A DNA stretch of 64,000 bases from Halospina denitrificans (lineage in GTDB: Bacteria > Pseudomonadota > Gammaproteobacteria > Pseudomonadales > Oleiphilaceae). The position numbers were made by a program, and so were the translations under genes. Shown piece by piece: positions 46,068 to 55,838 of this stretch. The stretch covers positions 179,799 to 243,798 of the forward strand of contig NZ_SOAX01000006.1 of NCBI RefSeq assembly GCF_004364635.1. Direction: 5' to 3'. The notes below the pieces were generated by a model. That model searched no databases. It saw only the letters and a list, made by a program, of their open reading frames with translations, and was not told the DNA's origin. How positions within the stretch are numbered: position 1 is the stretch's first letter; every line of letters begins with the position of its first letter.

Positions 46068-46116
46068 TGGCTATTCTTCCTTGGGTTCTATTGGGTTGAG
46101 TTTAACATTGTGCCTT

Positions 46117-46229
46117 GGCAGGGAGCGAGGTGACGCTTCCCGGGAATCGCCACGAGTACGTCCCTGTAGGCTGCCCTACGCCATCCATGGCTCCGGAGCT
46201 TCCCGGGAAGCGTCACCTCGCTCCCTGCC
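46117..46229. repeat. Hairpin element, copy 2
   Basis: A perfect 30-bp inverted repeat (46117-46146 with 46200-46229) encloses the 53-nt core, which differs from copy 1 at one position (A for C in the GCC-rich centre). It lies after the glutaredoxin-like gene and before yaaA, both on the minus strand. Outer arms are unrelated to copy 1 but perfectly self-complementary. Confidence 0.95.
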
Positions 46230-46241
46230 CCATATCTTGTG

Positions 46242-46493
46242 CTAGTGGTTGCCCAGGAAGTTGATGACATCCTTCTGGGTGAAGGGCCAGTTCAGTTCTT
46301 TGCCCTGGGGTTCCATTCTCAGTACGGGGATTCGCTCTCCGTATTGTTCCACCAGTGTTTCGGATTCCGCGATATCCACGACTTCCACCGGGATGGGGGT
46401 GTCTATTGGGGTTTCGACCAGGACCTGTTCGGCCTGTTTGCAGAGTTCGCACTGGTCGGTGACGTAAAAATAGAGGGTGGTGCCTGTGGACAT
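46242..46493 (-). CDS. Glutaredoxin-like / thioredoxin-fold small protein
   Basis: An 83-residue thioredoxin-fold protein (DUF836-like). The ATG at 46493 is preferred, with a GGGGGAA run upstream; a longer start would overlap rdgC. The redox motif CELC follows the first strand (TLYFYVTDQCELCKQ), and the cis-proline segment RIPVLRM is present. It is likely to reduce disulfides or handle glutathionylated targets. The partner is unknown. Divergent from rdgC, and followed at once by hairpin copy 2. Confidence 0.87.
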   Translation of the reverse strand: MSTGTTLYFYVTDQCELCKQAEQVLVETPIDTPIPVEVVDIAESETLVEQYGERIPVLRMEPQGKELNWPFTQKDVINFLGNH

Positions 46494-46554
46494 GATGCTT
46501 TGTTCCCCCGGATAATCCCCGCCTTCATCAATCAACACGCAGGGATTTGTGTGC

Positions 46555-47481
46555 ATGTGGTTTCGTAACGCTCGTCTTTATCGTATCACCAAAGCCTTCG
46601 ATTGGTCTGCGGAGGCTCTTGAGGAGGCGCTCGCAGCGCGCGCTTTCAAGCCCTGTGCGCCCCAGGACAGTGAGCGCATTGGCTGGGTGCCGCCCCTGGG
46701 GCGGGAGGATCAGCAGCTGGTGTTCACTTCGGGGAATTACCATCTGGTCTGTCTGCGTCGCGAGGAGAAGGTGCTGCCGGCGGCCGTGATCAAGGAGACG
46801 GTGGATGAGCGCGTCGAGCACATGGAGGAGGAGCAGGGCCGGCCCCTGCGTCGCAAGGAGAAGAATGAGATCAAGGATCAGGTGACGCTGGAGTTGCTGC
46901 CGAAGGCGTTTACGCGTTCGCGGTTCATCTACGCCTACCTGGCACCGGAGGAATCGTTGATTGTGGTGGATTCGGCGAGTTCCAATGCGGCCGAGATGCT
47001 GCTGTCCGAGCTGCGCGAGACCCTGGGCTCACTCCCTGTGCGGCCGCCGGCTGTGCAGCAGTCACCGGCTTTCATCATGACGCAGTGGCTGCGGGGCGAG
47101 GTGGAACCGCCGGCCTCGCTGCAGCCCGGTAATGAGTGCGAGCTCCGTGATGACAGCGAGGAGGGTGGTGTGATCCGCATCCGTGGGCTGGACCTTGGCG
47201 GTGACGAGGTTCGTGGCCACCTGGACAACGGCATGAGCGTGACCCGCCTGGCACTGAACTGGGAGGACAACCTGGAAATGGTGCTCGACGATGAGCTCAC
47301 CATCCGCCGCCTGAAGTTCGGCGACGGTCTCAAGGACCGGCTGGACGATGAGGGGGGCGAGGACAGGGCGGCCCGGTTTGATACCGCCTTCACCCTGATG
47401 ACCCTCGAATTCGCCCGCCTGGTTCCAGCCCTGCTGGACGCCTTCGGCGGGGAAGACACCTCGGCCCTGGTCAGCGCTTGA
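46555..47481 (+). CDS. rdgC: Recombination-associated protein RdgC
   Basis: A 308-residue nucleoid-associated protein that forms a ring around double-stranded DNA and restrains RecA-dependent recombination. The ATG at 46555 gives the family opening MWFRNARLYRI and has AGGGA 9 bases upstream; the GTG at 46549 is rejected. Further signatures: GWVPPLG, ELLPKAFTRSRFIYAYL and FTLMTLEFARLVPALLDAFG. Its stop overlaps the end of the convergent yciK-like gene by 11 bases. Confidence 0.95.
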   Translation: MWFRNARLYRITKAFDWSAEALEEALAARAFKPCAPQDSERIGWVPPLGREDQQLVFTSGNYHLVCLRREEKVLPAAVIKETVDERVEHMEEEQGRPLRRKEKNEIKDQVTLELLPKAFTRSRFIYAYLAPEESLIVVDSASSNAAEMLLSELRETLGSLPVRPPAVQQSPAFIMTQWLRGEVEPPASLQPGNECELRDDSEEGGVIRIRGLDLGGDEVRGHLDNGMSVTRLALNWEDNLEMVLDDELTIRRLKFGDGLKDRLDDEGGEDRAARFDTAFTLMTLEFARLVPALLDAFGGEDTSALVSA

Positions 47482-48238
47482 CCTGGGCGTCGAACTTCTC
47501 GCCGGTGATCCCTCTGGAATCCGGGCCCATCAGGTACAGGTAGGTCCCCATAATGGCCTCCGGCTTCGGATTCCGCCCCGGATCCTCCGCCGGGTAGGCC
47601 ATGTGCCGCATATAGGTGCGCGTGGCCCCCGGATTCAGGCTGTTCACCCGTGCATTGTTACGCTTGTCGTCCATCTCATCCGCCAGCGTCTCCATCAGCC
47701 CCTCGGTGGCAAACTTCGACACCGCATAGGCCCCCCAGTGCGCACGCCCCTTGCGGCCAACGCTTGATGACGTGAAGATCACACTGCTGTCCTGGGAAGC
47801 TCTCAGAAGTGGAATCATCGCCTGGGTCAGCAGAAACTCCGCCGTAAGATTCACCTGCATCACCTTGTTCCAGGTCTCCGGATCATAATGCTCCAGCGGC
47901 GTCAGATCCCCCAGGATACCCGCGTTGTGCAGCAGTCCATCCAGCCGCCCGAAATCCTCCTCAATCCGCTCCGCCACCGTCGCATAATCCGCCGCCGTGG
48001 CCCCCTGCAGATCCAGCGGCAGAATCACCGCCTCCGGATACCCCGCGGATTCAATCTCGTCGTACACCTTCTCAAGCTTCTTGATCGTCTTCCCAAGCAG
48101 GATCACCGTGGCCCCATGCGCCGCATAGCTCATGGCAGCCGTTTTCCCAATCCCGTCACCGGCCCCCGTGACCATGATCAAACGCCCTTCCAGCAGGTTG
48201 GATGCAGGCTCGTAGTTCTCAATCGTTCTAGCGCTCAT
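47471..48238 (-). CDS. yciK: YciK-type short-chain dehydrogenase
   Basis: A 255-residue SDR oxidoreductase. The ATG at 48238 has GGAG six bases upstream. NAD(P)-binding motif TGAGDGIGK, the structural NAG (LLHNAGILGDL), and the catalytic Ser of IFTSSSVG with Tyr and Lys of YAVSK are all present. The substrate is unknown. In Pseudomonas the orthologue follows mupP, as it does here; hairpin copy 3 lies between the two. Confidence 0.92.
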   Translation of the reverse strand: MSARTIENYEPASNLLEGRLIMVTGAGDGIGKTAAMSYAAHGATVILLGKTIKKLEKVYDEIESAGYPEAVILPLDLQGATAADYATVAERIEEDFGRLDGLLHNAGILGDLTPLEHYDPETWNKVMQVNLTAEFLLTQAMIPLLRASQDSSVIFTSSSVGRKGRAHWGAYAVSKFATEGLMETLADEMDDKRNNARVNSLNPGATRTYMRHMAYPAEDPGRNPKPEAIMGTYLYLMGPDSRGITGEKFDAQVKR

Positions 48239-48316
48239 CAAAGCTCCGTTAACTCTCAAATGTTATTTACGAATGGACTGGAATTTCTTTGCGGACCGCA
48301 TACTCAAAGGTCTGAA

Positions 48317-48503
48317 GAGGGGAGTGGGGGCTGCTTTCCGGGAAGCTCCGGAGCCATGGGTCAGGCCGACAGGCCTGACGGGTTGCCACGGATGGCAACC
48401 CAGGACCGGCACGCGGAGCAGGACTGCGCAGCGTGACGGGCGGAGGGCAGCCTACAGGGACGTATTTGTTGGCGGTTCCCGGAAAGCAGTCCCCACTCCC
48501 CTC
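48317..48503. repeat. Hairpin element, copy 3 (expanded core)
   Basis: A 28-bp inverted repeat (48317-48344 with 48476-48503, one G-T wobble) encloses a 131-nt core in the opposite orientation to copies 1, 2 and 4. The first 15 and last 37 or so bases of the core match the family. About 78 extra bases between them contain two perfect hairpins (8-bp stem 48360-48379, 9-bp stem 48380-48401) and a weaker 5-bp one (48410-48435). It lies between mupP and yciK. Confidence 0.93.
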
Positions 48504-48528
48504 CACCCCCAATGCCAACAGCAATCAT

Positions 48529-49185
48529 CTACCCCCGAAGAAGAGGCAAAAACTCAGACCCATGATCAATCAGGTGATGCGCCCCCCAATCCTCAATCGG
48601 ATCATGCTCCCCAACATACCCATACCGAACCGCAACGGTCGTCATCCCAGCCGCCAACCCGGCCTCAATATCCCGCCGATGATCCCCCGCATAAAGACAG
48701 CGCCCCGGCTCAGCACCCACAGCCTCAGCCGCGAGGAACAGGCACTCCGGATCCGGCTTCGTCCGCGATACATCATCCGGACACACCACCACCCCACAGC
48801 GCTTATCCAGCCCCAGCGCCTCAAGCAGCAGGGTGGTATAGAACCGCGGCTTATTGGTCACAATCCCCCAGGGCAGGCCATTGGCCTCAAGCCACGCCAG
48901 CGTCTCCTCCATCCCCGGGAAAAGCTCGGTCCGAACGGCAATGTGGGTCTCATAAAGATCCAGCAACCCACCCCGCCGCGCCCCGTAATCCTCGTCCTCC
49001 GGGGTCAGGTCAAACCCCAGCTTCACCAGCCCACGTGCGCCGTCAGACACCACCGACCGGATAACCGGTTCCGGCAGTGGTGACAGGTCATACTGCGCCC
49101 GCTGCTGGTTCAGGCACCAGATAAAGTCCGGCGCCGTATCCAGGAGGGTTCCGTCCAGATCGAAAAAAACAGCTTCCTGGGGCAT
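48529..49185 (-). CDS. mupP: MurNAc-6-phosphate phosphatase MupP (HAD family)
   Basis: A 218-residue HAD hydrolase. Motif I is FFDLDGTLLDT (nucleophile and acid Asp), motif II VTNKP, motif III the Lys of RTKPDPE, and motif IV AGDHRRDIEAG. By sequence it could be called phosphoglycolate phosphatase, but the order mtnA-mtaD-ubiG-this gene-yciK is that of Pseudomonas mupP, which dephosphorylates N-acetylmuramate 6-phosphate in peptidoglycan recycling. Its start overlaps the ubiG stop by one base. Confidence 0.85.
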   Translation of the reverse strand: MPQEAVFFDLDGTLLDTAPDFIWCLNQQRAQYDLSPLPEPVIRSVVSDGARGLVKLGFDLTPEDEDYGARRGGLLDLYETHIAVRTELFPGMEETLAWLEANGLPWGIVTNKPRFYTTLLLEALGLDKRCGVVVCPDDVSRTKPDPECLFLAAEAVGAEPGRCLYAGDHRRDIEAGLAAGMTTVAVRYGYVGEHDPIEDWGAHHLIDHGSEFLPLLRG

Positions 49186-49919
49186 CAGGATGCAGACTCC
49201 TCGGGTTTCTCGGCGTGCATCAGGTAGTTTACGTCAATATCCCGGCCCAGCTTGTAGGTGCCCGTGACGGGATTGTAGGTCATGCCTGTGGTGTCCCGGG
49301 TTTCCAGGTCTGCGGCCCTGAAGAAGCGGTCCATCTCCGAGGGGCGGATAAAGCGCTTCCACTCATGGGTGCCCTTGGGCAGGAGCTGCAGCACGTATTC
49401 CGCGCCCATGATGGCGAAGAGCCAGGACTTGGCATTGCGGTTGATGGTGGAGACCACCAGGTGTCCACCGGGACGCAGCAGGCGAGCACAGGCGGCAACA
49501 GTGGCGCCGGGCTCCGGGACGTGTTCGAGCATTTCCAGGCAGGTGATCCGGTCAAAGCTGCCCGGCTGCTCCGTGGCCAGTTCCTCCACGGACTGTTGCC
49601 GGTAGTCCACCTCGACCCCCGACTCGAGCGCATGGAGCTTGGCAACCTCGATGGCCTCGGCGCTGAGGTCAATGCCCGTCACGTGCGCGCCCCGGCGTGC
49701 CATTGCCTCACTCAGGATGCCGCCGCCGCAGCCCACATCCAGCACCTTCTGATCCTGAAGCGAGCCGGTGCGTTCCTCGATGTAGCCCAGGCGCAGCGGG
49801 TTGATCTCATGCAGGGGCTTGCATTCGCCTTCCGGATCCCACCAGCGGCTCGCCATGGCATCGAACTTGGCGATCTCGCTGGAATCCACATTGCCACGCG
49901 TGCTGGTGGTGTCGGTCAT
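49185..49919 (-). CDS. ubiG: Ubiquinone biosynthesis O-methyltransferase UbiG
   Basis: A 244-residue class I methyltransferase that performs both O-methylations of ubiquinone synthesis using SAM. Family opening [22 protein letters not shown] motif [20 protein letters not shown], and the acidic loop of [10 protein letters not shown] are present, followed by [13 protein letters not shown]. It sits 13 bases after mtaD and overlaps mupP, forming the operon mtaD-ubiG-mupP. Confidence 0.95.
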   Translation of the reverse strand: MTDTTSTRGNVDSSEIAKFDAMASRWWDPEGECKPLHEINPLRLGYIEERTGSLQDQKVLDVGCGGGILSEAMARRGAHVTGIDLSAEAIEVAKLHALESGVEVDYRQQSVEELATEQPGSFDRITCLEMLEHVPEPGATVAACARLLRPGGHLVVSTINRNAKSWLFAIMGAEYVLQLLPKGTHEWKRFIRPSEMDRFFRAADLETRDTTGMTYNPVTGTYKLGRDIDVNYLMHAEKPEESAS

Positions 49920-49932
49920 GGTTGCTTCCCGT

Positions 49933-51267
49933 TCAGTGTTGGTCGGCTTCGTTGATGGCGATCTGCCATCGTTGAACGCGTTCGCGCAGCCCGTGCAGGT
50001 CCATGCGCTGGAGTTCGCCCTGGATCAGCCGTGGTTCGCCGGCAACCCAGCTGTGGGTCACCTGGCGCCCGTTGGTGTTGTAGACCAGGTGTGGGACCGG
50101 GTCGTAGACCGGCTGCGCCAGGATATCGCCCAGGTCCACGGCAATGATGTCCGCCTGCTTGCCGGGTTCCAGGCTGCCGACACGGTCGTCGATACCCATG
50201 GCGCATGCACCGTTGATGGTCGCCATACGCAGGATATCAATGGCTTTCGCCGCGCCGGCGTCCATGCTGGAGAGCTTGCCGAGGAGGGCGGCGCTCTGCA
50301 TCTCCCCGAACATATCCAGGTTATTATTGCTGGCGGCACCGTCGGTTCCAAGGGCGACGTTGACGCCTGCATCCATGAGCATCTGGATGGGGCAGGCACC
50401 GCTGGCCAGTTTCATGTTGGCCTCCGGGCAGTGCAGGACGTGGGCGCCGGTTTCCTTCAGCAGGTTCAGGTCGTGCTCGTCCACCTGGGTCATGTGCACG
50501 CACTGGGTCCGTGGCGACATCAGTCCCAGCTCTGCAAGCCGGCGGGTCGGACGCAGGCCATGGTTCTGGATGCTGTCCTGCACCTCGCCGGCGGTTTCGT
50601 GAAGGTGGATCTGGATGGGCAGGTCGACCTGCTCGGCCAGGGTGGCGGTCCGCTTCAAGGGTTCGTCGGAGTTCGTGTAGGGCGCGTGGGGACCGAAGGC
50701 AATGGTTACCAGGTTGCTGTTGCGAACCCGGTCGTGCAGGGCAAGCCCCTTCTGGAAGTAGTCTTCCGGGCCGCTGCCCCAGTTGGTGGGAAAATCCAGT
50801 ACGGGAAAACAGGCCTGGACCCGGATACCATGGTTCTGGGCGGTTTCGGCCACGGTCTCCGGGAAGAAGTACATGTCGCTGAAGCAGGTGGTGCCGGTGC
50901 GAAGCATTTCGGCGATGGCGAGCTGGGTGCCGTCGCTTACGAATTCCTCGTCCACGAAGCGCCCTTCGGCGGGCCAGATGTGGTCCTCGAGCCATTCCAT
51001 CAGGGGCAGGTCGTTGCCCAGGCCGCGCAGCAGTGTCATGGCGGCGTGGCCATGGGCGTTGATGAGTCCGGGCATCAGGAGCTGGTTGCCGAGGTCCAGG
51101 GTTTCCTGGGCCTGGTATTTCTGCCTGGCGGTTTCTGTTGGGCAGATGTCGGTGATCCGGTTGCTGGTGATGGCGATGCTGTGGTTGTCGAGTACCGTGC
51201 CATCGTTGGTCATGGGGAGGACCCAGCGGGCGGAAATCAGTTTGTCGACGGCGGCTGTTTCGCTCAT
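49933..51267 (-). CDS. mtaD: MTA/SAH deaminase (TRZ/ATZ amidohydrolase)
   Basis: A 444-residue metal-dependent deaminase converting 5'-methylthioadenosine and S-adenosylhomocysteine to their inosine forms. Metal and substrate residues: NAHGHAAM (first His pair), [16 protein letters not shown] (His and Glu) and [10 protein letters not shown] (Asp). It is divergent from mtnA, the methylthioribose-1-phosphate isomerase, so both belong to methionine salvage; the product of this enzyme feeds phosphorolysis and then MtnA. First gene of the mtaD-ubiG-mupP operon. Confidence 0.92.
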   Translation of the reverse strand: MSETAAVDKLISARWVLPMTNDGTVLDNHSIAITSNRITDICPTETARQKYQAQETLDLGNQLLMPGLINAHGHAAMTLLRGLGNDLPLMEWLEDHIWPAEGRFVDEEFVSDGTQLAIAEMLRTGTTCFSDMYFFPETVAETAQNHGIRVQACFPVLDFPTNWGSGPEDYFQKGLALHDRVRNSNLVTIAFGPHAPYTNSDEPLKRTATLAEQVDLPIQIHLHETAGEVQDSIQNHGLRPTRRLAELGLMSPRTQCVHMTQVDEHDLNLLKETGAHVLHCPEANMKLASGACPIQMLMDAGVNVALGTDGAASNNNLDMFGEMQSAALLGKLSSMDAGAAKAIDILRMATINGACAMGIDDRVGSLEPGKQADIIAVDLGDILAQPVYDPVPHLVYNTNGRQVTHSWVAGEPRLIQGELQRMDLHGLRERVQRWQIAINEADQH

Positions 51268-51370
51268 GCTGGTGGTTTCCTGGTGCTCTGGTTTGTGGTT
51301 GGCGCATTATAACGGAAGCCTTGGGGTTAGCGCACGGCGGCGACTTCTCTATGGGTAATTTTTACGAGCT

Positions 51371-51481
51371 TGAGCCCTTGGAGGAGCACTTCCCGGGAAT
51401 CGCCACAAGTACGTCCCTGTAGGCTGCCCTCCGCCATCCATGGCTCCGGAGCTTCCCGGGAAGTGCTCCTCCAAGGGCTCA
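51371..51481. repeat. Hairpin element, copy 4
   Basis: A perfect 29-bp inverted repeat (51371-51399 with 51453-51481) encloses the 53-nt core, which differs from copy 1 at one base. It lies in the divergent gap between mtaD and mtnA, so a simple terminator role does not fit this copy: it would sit in the 5' region of mtnA, ending 41 bases before its start. Confidence 0.95.
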
Positions 51482-51521
51482 TTCAACATTGCGATGTCGC
51501 TTAAGGTTAGAGGAAGTTTGT

Positions 51522-52568
51522 ATGTCGGAGCAGGTGGTTCCCGTTATATGGCGGGGGGATTGTCTTGAGGTTCTGGATCAGCGGCGTTTGCCGGGGGAGG
51601 AGGTTTGGCATTCGTATCGGGATTCAGTGGGTGTATTCGAGGCGATTGCTTCCATGCAGGTTCGGGGGGCACCGGCTATTGGGATTTCGGCGGCTTATGG
51701 TGTGGTGCTCGCCGCTTTTGCAGCGCGGGATGAGGTTGACTGGCGGATTGCGATTGAACGGGCCATTGATGAACTTGCCGAGTCGCGGCCGACGGCGGTG
51801 AATCTGTTCTGGGCGTTGAGGCGGATGCAGGGGTGTCTGGAGGGTATTGGGTCCGGTTCCGAGGCCTGCGCGGTGTTGGAAAGGGAAGCGATTCGGATCC
51901 ATGAAGAAGACGCGGCGGCGAATCGGCGGATGGGGGAGTTGGGCGCGGATGTGATTCAGGAGGGGAGTGACGGGCCTGTTGAGGTTCTGACTCACTGTAA
52001 TACGGGGGCGCTGGCCACTGGGGGGCACGGGACGGCCCTGGGGGTGGTGCGTACGCTCCATGAGCGGGGTGCGTTGTCCATGGTGCATATGGACGAGACG
52101 CGGCCCTGGTTGCAGGGGAGTCGACTGACGGCCTGGGAGTGTATGCGGGAGGGGATTCGCTGTTCCCTGAATGTGGACAGTGCTGCGGCAACTTTGTTGG
52201 CCAGTGGGCGTGTGCGTTGGGTGATCGTTGGGGCTGATCGGATTGTGGCGAACGGGGACGTGGCCAACAAGATCGGGACGCTGAACCTGGCGATTCTGGC
52301 TCGGCACTTTGGGGCCGGGGTGATGGTTGTTGCGCCTGCTTCCACCCTGGATCGAGAGACGCCTGACGGCAGTGGCATCGTGATTGAGCAGCGTGACGGG
52401 AATGAGTTACGCCGCGTTGGGGAGCGGGATATTGCTCCAGCTGGAGTGGCGGCGTTCAATCCGGTCTTCGATGTGACGCCGGCGGCACTGATTGACGTGA
52501 TTGTTACGGAGCAGGGCGTTGTCCGTAACCCCGCGCGGCATACGAATCCACTGGCGTCACTGGTCTGA
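51522..52568 (+). CDS. mtnA: Methylthioribose-1-phosphate isomerase
   Basis: A 348-residue enzyme of the methionine salvage pathway converting 5-methylthioribose 1-phosphate to methylthioribulose 1-phosphate. The ATG at 51522 has AGGA 8 bases upstream. Motifs: MQVRGAPAIGISAAYG, the catalytic Cys of LTHCNTGALATGG, ETRPWLQGSRLTAWE and the catalytic Asp of VGADRIVANGDVANKIGT. Its stop overlaps the convergent XRE-type gene by 12 bases. Confidence 0.95.
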   Translation: MSEQVVPVIWRGDCLEVLDQRRLPGEEVWHSYRDSVGVFEAIASMQVRGAPAIGISAAYGVVLAAFAARDEVDWRIAIERAIDELAESRPTAVNLFWALRRMQGCLEGIGSGSEACAVLEREAIRIHEEDAAANRRMGELGADVIQEGSDGPVEVLTHCNTGALATGGHGTALGVVRTLHERGALSMVHMDETRPWLQGSRLTAWECMREGIRCSLNVDSAAATLLASGRVRWVIVGADRIVANGDVANKIGTLNLAILARHFGAGVMVVAPASTLDRETPDGSGIVIEQRDGNELRRVGERDIAPAGVAAFNPVFDVTPAALIDVIVTEQGVVRNPARHTNPLASLV

Positions 52569-53558
52569 GCCGCTCTCTCTGTCTGAAGTGCCTTTGTTCG
52601 AGCTGTTCTTGCTCGAGCCGCCCTTGCTGGAACTGGATTTGCGCTTGGGCTTACTGTTCCGGCTCGCCCGGTTGTTCTGGTCCGCGTCCTGATCCTTATT
52701 CTGGTTCTTGTGGCGGCGTTCGCGCTTGGGGGTTACTGGTTGGCGCCCCTCGCGGATGGCGGCATCCTGTTCAGCTTCCAGTTCATCCAGCGCCTGGTTG
52801 AGGTAGCCTTCCTGCTCGGCGACGAAGTGCAGGGACATTTCAAATGACTTGCGTGTGAACTCCAGTACGCGCTGGAATCCTTCATCCGACAGGTCCCTGG
52901 CTTCGTCGTGTCCGCGATAGATGTTGATGAACTGGCGTTCGCGCTCAAAGTGCAGCGGCAGCCGGCCAACGCCCCAGTCATTAAGTACCCGCCAGGTTTC
53001 GGGGCTGTAGGTTCGGGTGTACTTGAGGATGAATGGAACCGGATCATTGCGCGCCAGGACCGCTGCGAGACGGAGGATAAGCTCAAAGGAGAGGGTGGCG
53101 GTGCCGTCCTCGACGGCTTCGATCAGTTTCTTGTCCCGAATATTCAGGGCTTCGGCAAGATCATTGACCGTGAGCCCCGCCACCTCGCGCAGGTCCCGCA
53201 GGGATTCGCCGGCCGCCAGCATCATCCGCAACTGGTCCTGGCTGCCCATGATCTTCTTGCCGACCTTCAGGGACGTACCCGTGGTGCGCCGTGCCAGTTT
53301 GTAGGCGGAACCGGTGTAGCCCGCGAGACGATCAAGCAGGGAGGGCTCGTCCTCATCATCCGCATCATCCGCGTCACGGGAAGATTTATGGCGCTGGTGG
53401 CTGCTGTGCTCCTCTGAAGAGGGCTCGGAGTCGTCGTCCTCGAGTCCTTCCTGCTCCTCGTCTTCGATCTGCTGGAATTTCTCCAGGGATTCCAGCGTAT
53501 GCAGGGAATCCTTCAGCAGTGTTTCCAGCGCTTCAGACTTCTCGTCATCAGTTGCCAT
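52557..53558 (-). CDS. XRE-type helix-turn-helix protein
   Basis: A 333-residue protein. The first 75 residues are acidic and low-complexity. A helix-turn-helix domain follows at about 118-175 (LRDLREVAGLTVNDLAEALN, then KLIEAVEDG). A long helical region comes next, and the last 60 residues are basic, Lys/Ser/Asn-rich and disordered. The charged tails could bind nucleic acid or a partner. It starts 18 bases after prc on the same strand and is probably its operon partner. A regulatory role is likely, but the target is unknown. Confidence 0.8.
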   Translation of the reverse strand: MATDDEKSEALETLLKDSLHTLESLEKFQQIEDEEQEGLEDDDSEPSSEEHSSHQRHKSSRDADDADDEDEPSLLDRLAGYTGSAYKLARRTTGTSLKVGKKIMGSQDQLRMMLAAGESLRDLREVAGLTVNDLAEALNIRDKKLIEAVEDGTATLSFELILRLAAVLARNDPVPFILKYTRTYSPETWRVLNDWGVGRLPLHFERERQFINIYRGHDEARDLSDEGFQRVLEFTRKSFEMSLHFVAEQEGYLNQALDELEAEQDAAIREGRQPVTPKRERRHKNQNKDQDADQNNRASRNSKPKRKSSSSKGGSSKNSSNKGTSDRESGSDQ

Positions 53559-53576
53559 AACCGGGGTGGCTCCCTG

Positions 53577-55724
53577 TCATTTATCCCATTCGCCTGCAAC
53601 CGTTTCGCTTTCCGCCCCATCATGGTAGATGGACGCAAAGGCGGCGTTCAGATTCAGCAGGTCGGCCAGGACCTGGCCGCTTTCCCGTACAACAAAATCA
53701 GGGCCATCTTCGGCCAGGTCGCTACGCCGCCCCTTGGCTGCACGGGACTCCGCATCTTTCTGGTAGGCCTGCCAGGAGTCGAAGGTCTCCTTATCCTGGA
53801 GTTCACGGCGCTCGTTAACGAGGGCCAGCTGCTTGTTCCTGAACTGCTCAAGGTTTTTCTGGCGTTTATCGGCATTGAGGCTGACGTGGGTTCTGTCCCG
53901 GCGCTCTTCCAGCAGGGCCATCTCCTTCTTCTGGAGCTGGTACTCCTTGACGGCATTGAACCGCTCTGTATGCGTGTCGCTCAGCTTCTGCAGGACGCTG
54001 TCAAAATTGAAGTAGGTCATATGATCAACCGGATCGATCTCGTCCCACTCCAGGGCGCCGTCCAGTGCGCTTTCGGCGACACGGTCCCGATGGATCCGGT
54101 CCGCGATTTCAAGGTCGGGGACCACGCCCCGGTTCTGGGTGCTTGCTCCGGATATGCGATAGAACTTGGACTGGGTGATCTTGAGATGGCCGTGGTTCAG
54201 CGGCCGAACTGCCTGGACGGTGCCCTTGCCGAAGGTCTGTGACCCCATGATCAGGGCGCGGTCGTAGTCCTGCATGGCCCCGGCAAATATTTCTGAAGCA
54301 GAGGCACTCAGGTTGTTCACCAGCACGATGATGGGGCCGTCCCAGGCGACGCCGTTCTCCTCGTCCTCAAAGACCTGCACGGAGCCGTCGGGCCCCCGCA
54401 CCTGGACTGTCGGTCCGCTTTCAACAAAGAGTCCGACAAGCTGGTTGGCTTCGGTGAGTGCGCCGCCGCCATTGTCCCTGAGGTCGATGACCAGACCATC
54501 CATGCCGTCCTTCTTGAGCCCTTCAATCAGCTCCCGGACATCGCGGGTGGTGCTCTTGTAGTTTTTCTTGCCTTCGCGTGCCGCCTTGAGATCGGCGTAG
54601 AAGGTGGGGATATCGATGACCCCGACATCCCAGGGTTGTTCGTCACGCTTCATCTCCAGCATGTCGCTCTGGGCCGACTGTTCCTCCAGCTTGACCTCAT
54701 CGCGCACGATGCTGATGGTATCGGTGTTCATGTCGTTGGCGGTGCCTGCCGGGATGATTTCCAGGCGCACGGTAGAACCCTTGGGCCCGCGTATCAGGTC
54801 CACAACTTCATCAAGACGCCAGCCGATGACGTTGGTGATGCGTTCATCCTCCTGGCCGACCCCAACAATGCGGTCCGCCGCGCCAAGACTTCCCTCATCG
54901 GACGCGGGACCGCCAGGAACAATGCGCGACACCTTGGTGTAGCCGTCCTCAGACTGCAGCACGGCACCAATGCCTTCCAGGGACAGGCTCATGTTGATAT
55001 CGAAATTCTCGGAGTTGCGCGGAGACAGATACTGGGTGTGCGGGTCCCAGAGGCTGGTGAACGCATTCATCCAGTACTGGAAGGCGTCCTCGCTGCGTGG
55101 CTTGTAGGTCCTGTCCAGCTGGCTCTCATAACGTTGTGTCAGCGTTTCCTTAATGGCTTCGTCCGGTTGGCCGTCGAGGCGCATGCTCAGCACGGCATTG
55201 CGGATACGGTTGCGCCAGATCTGGTCGAGTGCAGCCTTGTCCTTTGCCCAGTCGGCTTCACCGCGGTCAATCCGATACTCGTCATCGCCGTCGAAATCCA
55301 GCTTGTCGATGCCGTTTTCGATCAGCGAGAGCGCATGCTCGAGTCGTTCGATGGTGCGCTTCTGGTAACGGTTATAGATCTTGAAGGCTGGCTCAAGGCG
55401 ACCGGATGTCAGTGAGCGTTTCAGTGAATCACGATACTCGTTGAATTCCTCGATATCCTGCCGGGTGAAATACAGGCGCTGGCTGTCCAGCTGATCGAGA
55501 TAGGCGTCCAGGGTATTGGAAGCCAGTTCATCGTCGATATCCTGGTCTTTGAAATGACCGAACTGCAGTTGACGGGCGATCAGGATGTTGGCACGCGACT
55601 GATCGGACGTCGGCTCGACTGCATCATAGGTTCTTTCGGTATCAGTACTGGCCTGGGCGGAAAGGGCCATGACAACCAGCAGTACCGGAAGGACGGAATG
55701 GGGAAAAAGATGACGAATACGCAA
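53577..55724 (-). CDS. prc: Carboxy-terminal processing (tail-specific) protease Prc
   Basis: A 715-residue periplasmic S41 protease that trims lipoprotein and cell-wall hydrolase substrates. The signal peptide (RIRHLFPHSVLPVLLVVMAL) is read from a TTG at 55724, with GGAG 11 bases upstream; no ATG fits, and longer in-frame starts would run through noncoding DNA. A PDZ domain lies at about 215-310. The catalytic Ser is in NNLSASASEIFAG (about 473) and the Lys in TFGKGTVQ, with a C-terminal helical domain (DUF3340-like). It heads a likely operon with the XRE-type gene. Confidence 0.93.
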   Translation of the reverse strand: MRIRHLFPHSVLPVLLVVMALSAQASTDTERTYDAVEPTSDQSRANILIARQLQFGHFKDQDIDDELASNTLDAYLDQLDSQRLYFTRQDIEEFNEYRDSLKRSLTSGRLEPAFKIYNRYQKRTIERLEHALSLIENGIDKLDFDGDDEYRIDRGEADWAKDKAALDQIWRNRIRNAVLSMRLDGQPDEAIKETLTQRYESQLDRTYKPRSEDAFQYWMNAFTSLWDPHTQYLSPRNSENFDINMSLSLEGIGAVLQSEDGYTKVSRIVPGGPASDEGSLGAADRIVGVGQEDERITNVIGWRLDEVVDLIRGPKGSTVRLEIIPAGTANDMNTDTISIVRDEVKLEEQSAQSDMLEMKRDEQPWDVGVIDIPTFYADLKAAREGKKNYKSTTRDVRELIEGLKKDGMDGLVIDLRDNGGGALTEANQLVGLFVESGPTVQVRGPDGSVQVFEDEENGVAWDGPIIVLVNNLSASASEIFAGAMQDYDRALIMGSQTFGKGTVQAVRPLNHGHLKITQSKFYRISGASTQNRGVVPDLEIADRIHRDRVAESALDGALEWDEIDPVDHMTYFNFDSVLQKLSDTHTERFNAVKEYQLQKKEMALLEERRDRTHVSLNADKRQKNLEQFRNKQLALVNERRELQDKETFDSWQAYQKDAESRAAKGRRSDLAEDGPDFVVRESGQVLADLLNLNAAFASIYHDGAESETVAGEWDK

Positions 55725-55838
55725 GGTTGAATAGGCTCCTGACTCAGGAAATCGGATACAAGATAACAGTCTCTCTCCTGGGAATTGTAGGGTAGGGAAG
55801 TCACCGGGGCTAGCCCCCCGAACAATTGTGAACAAATC

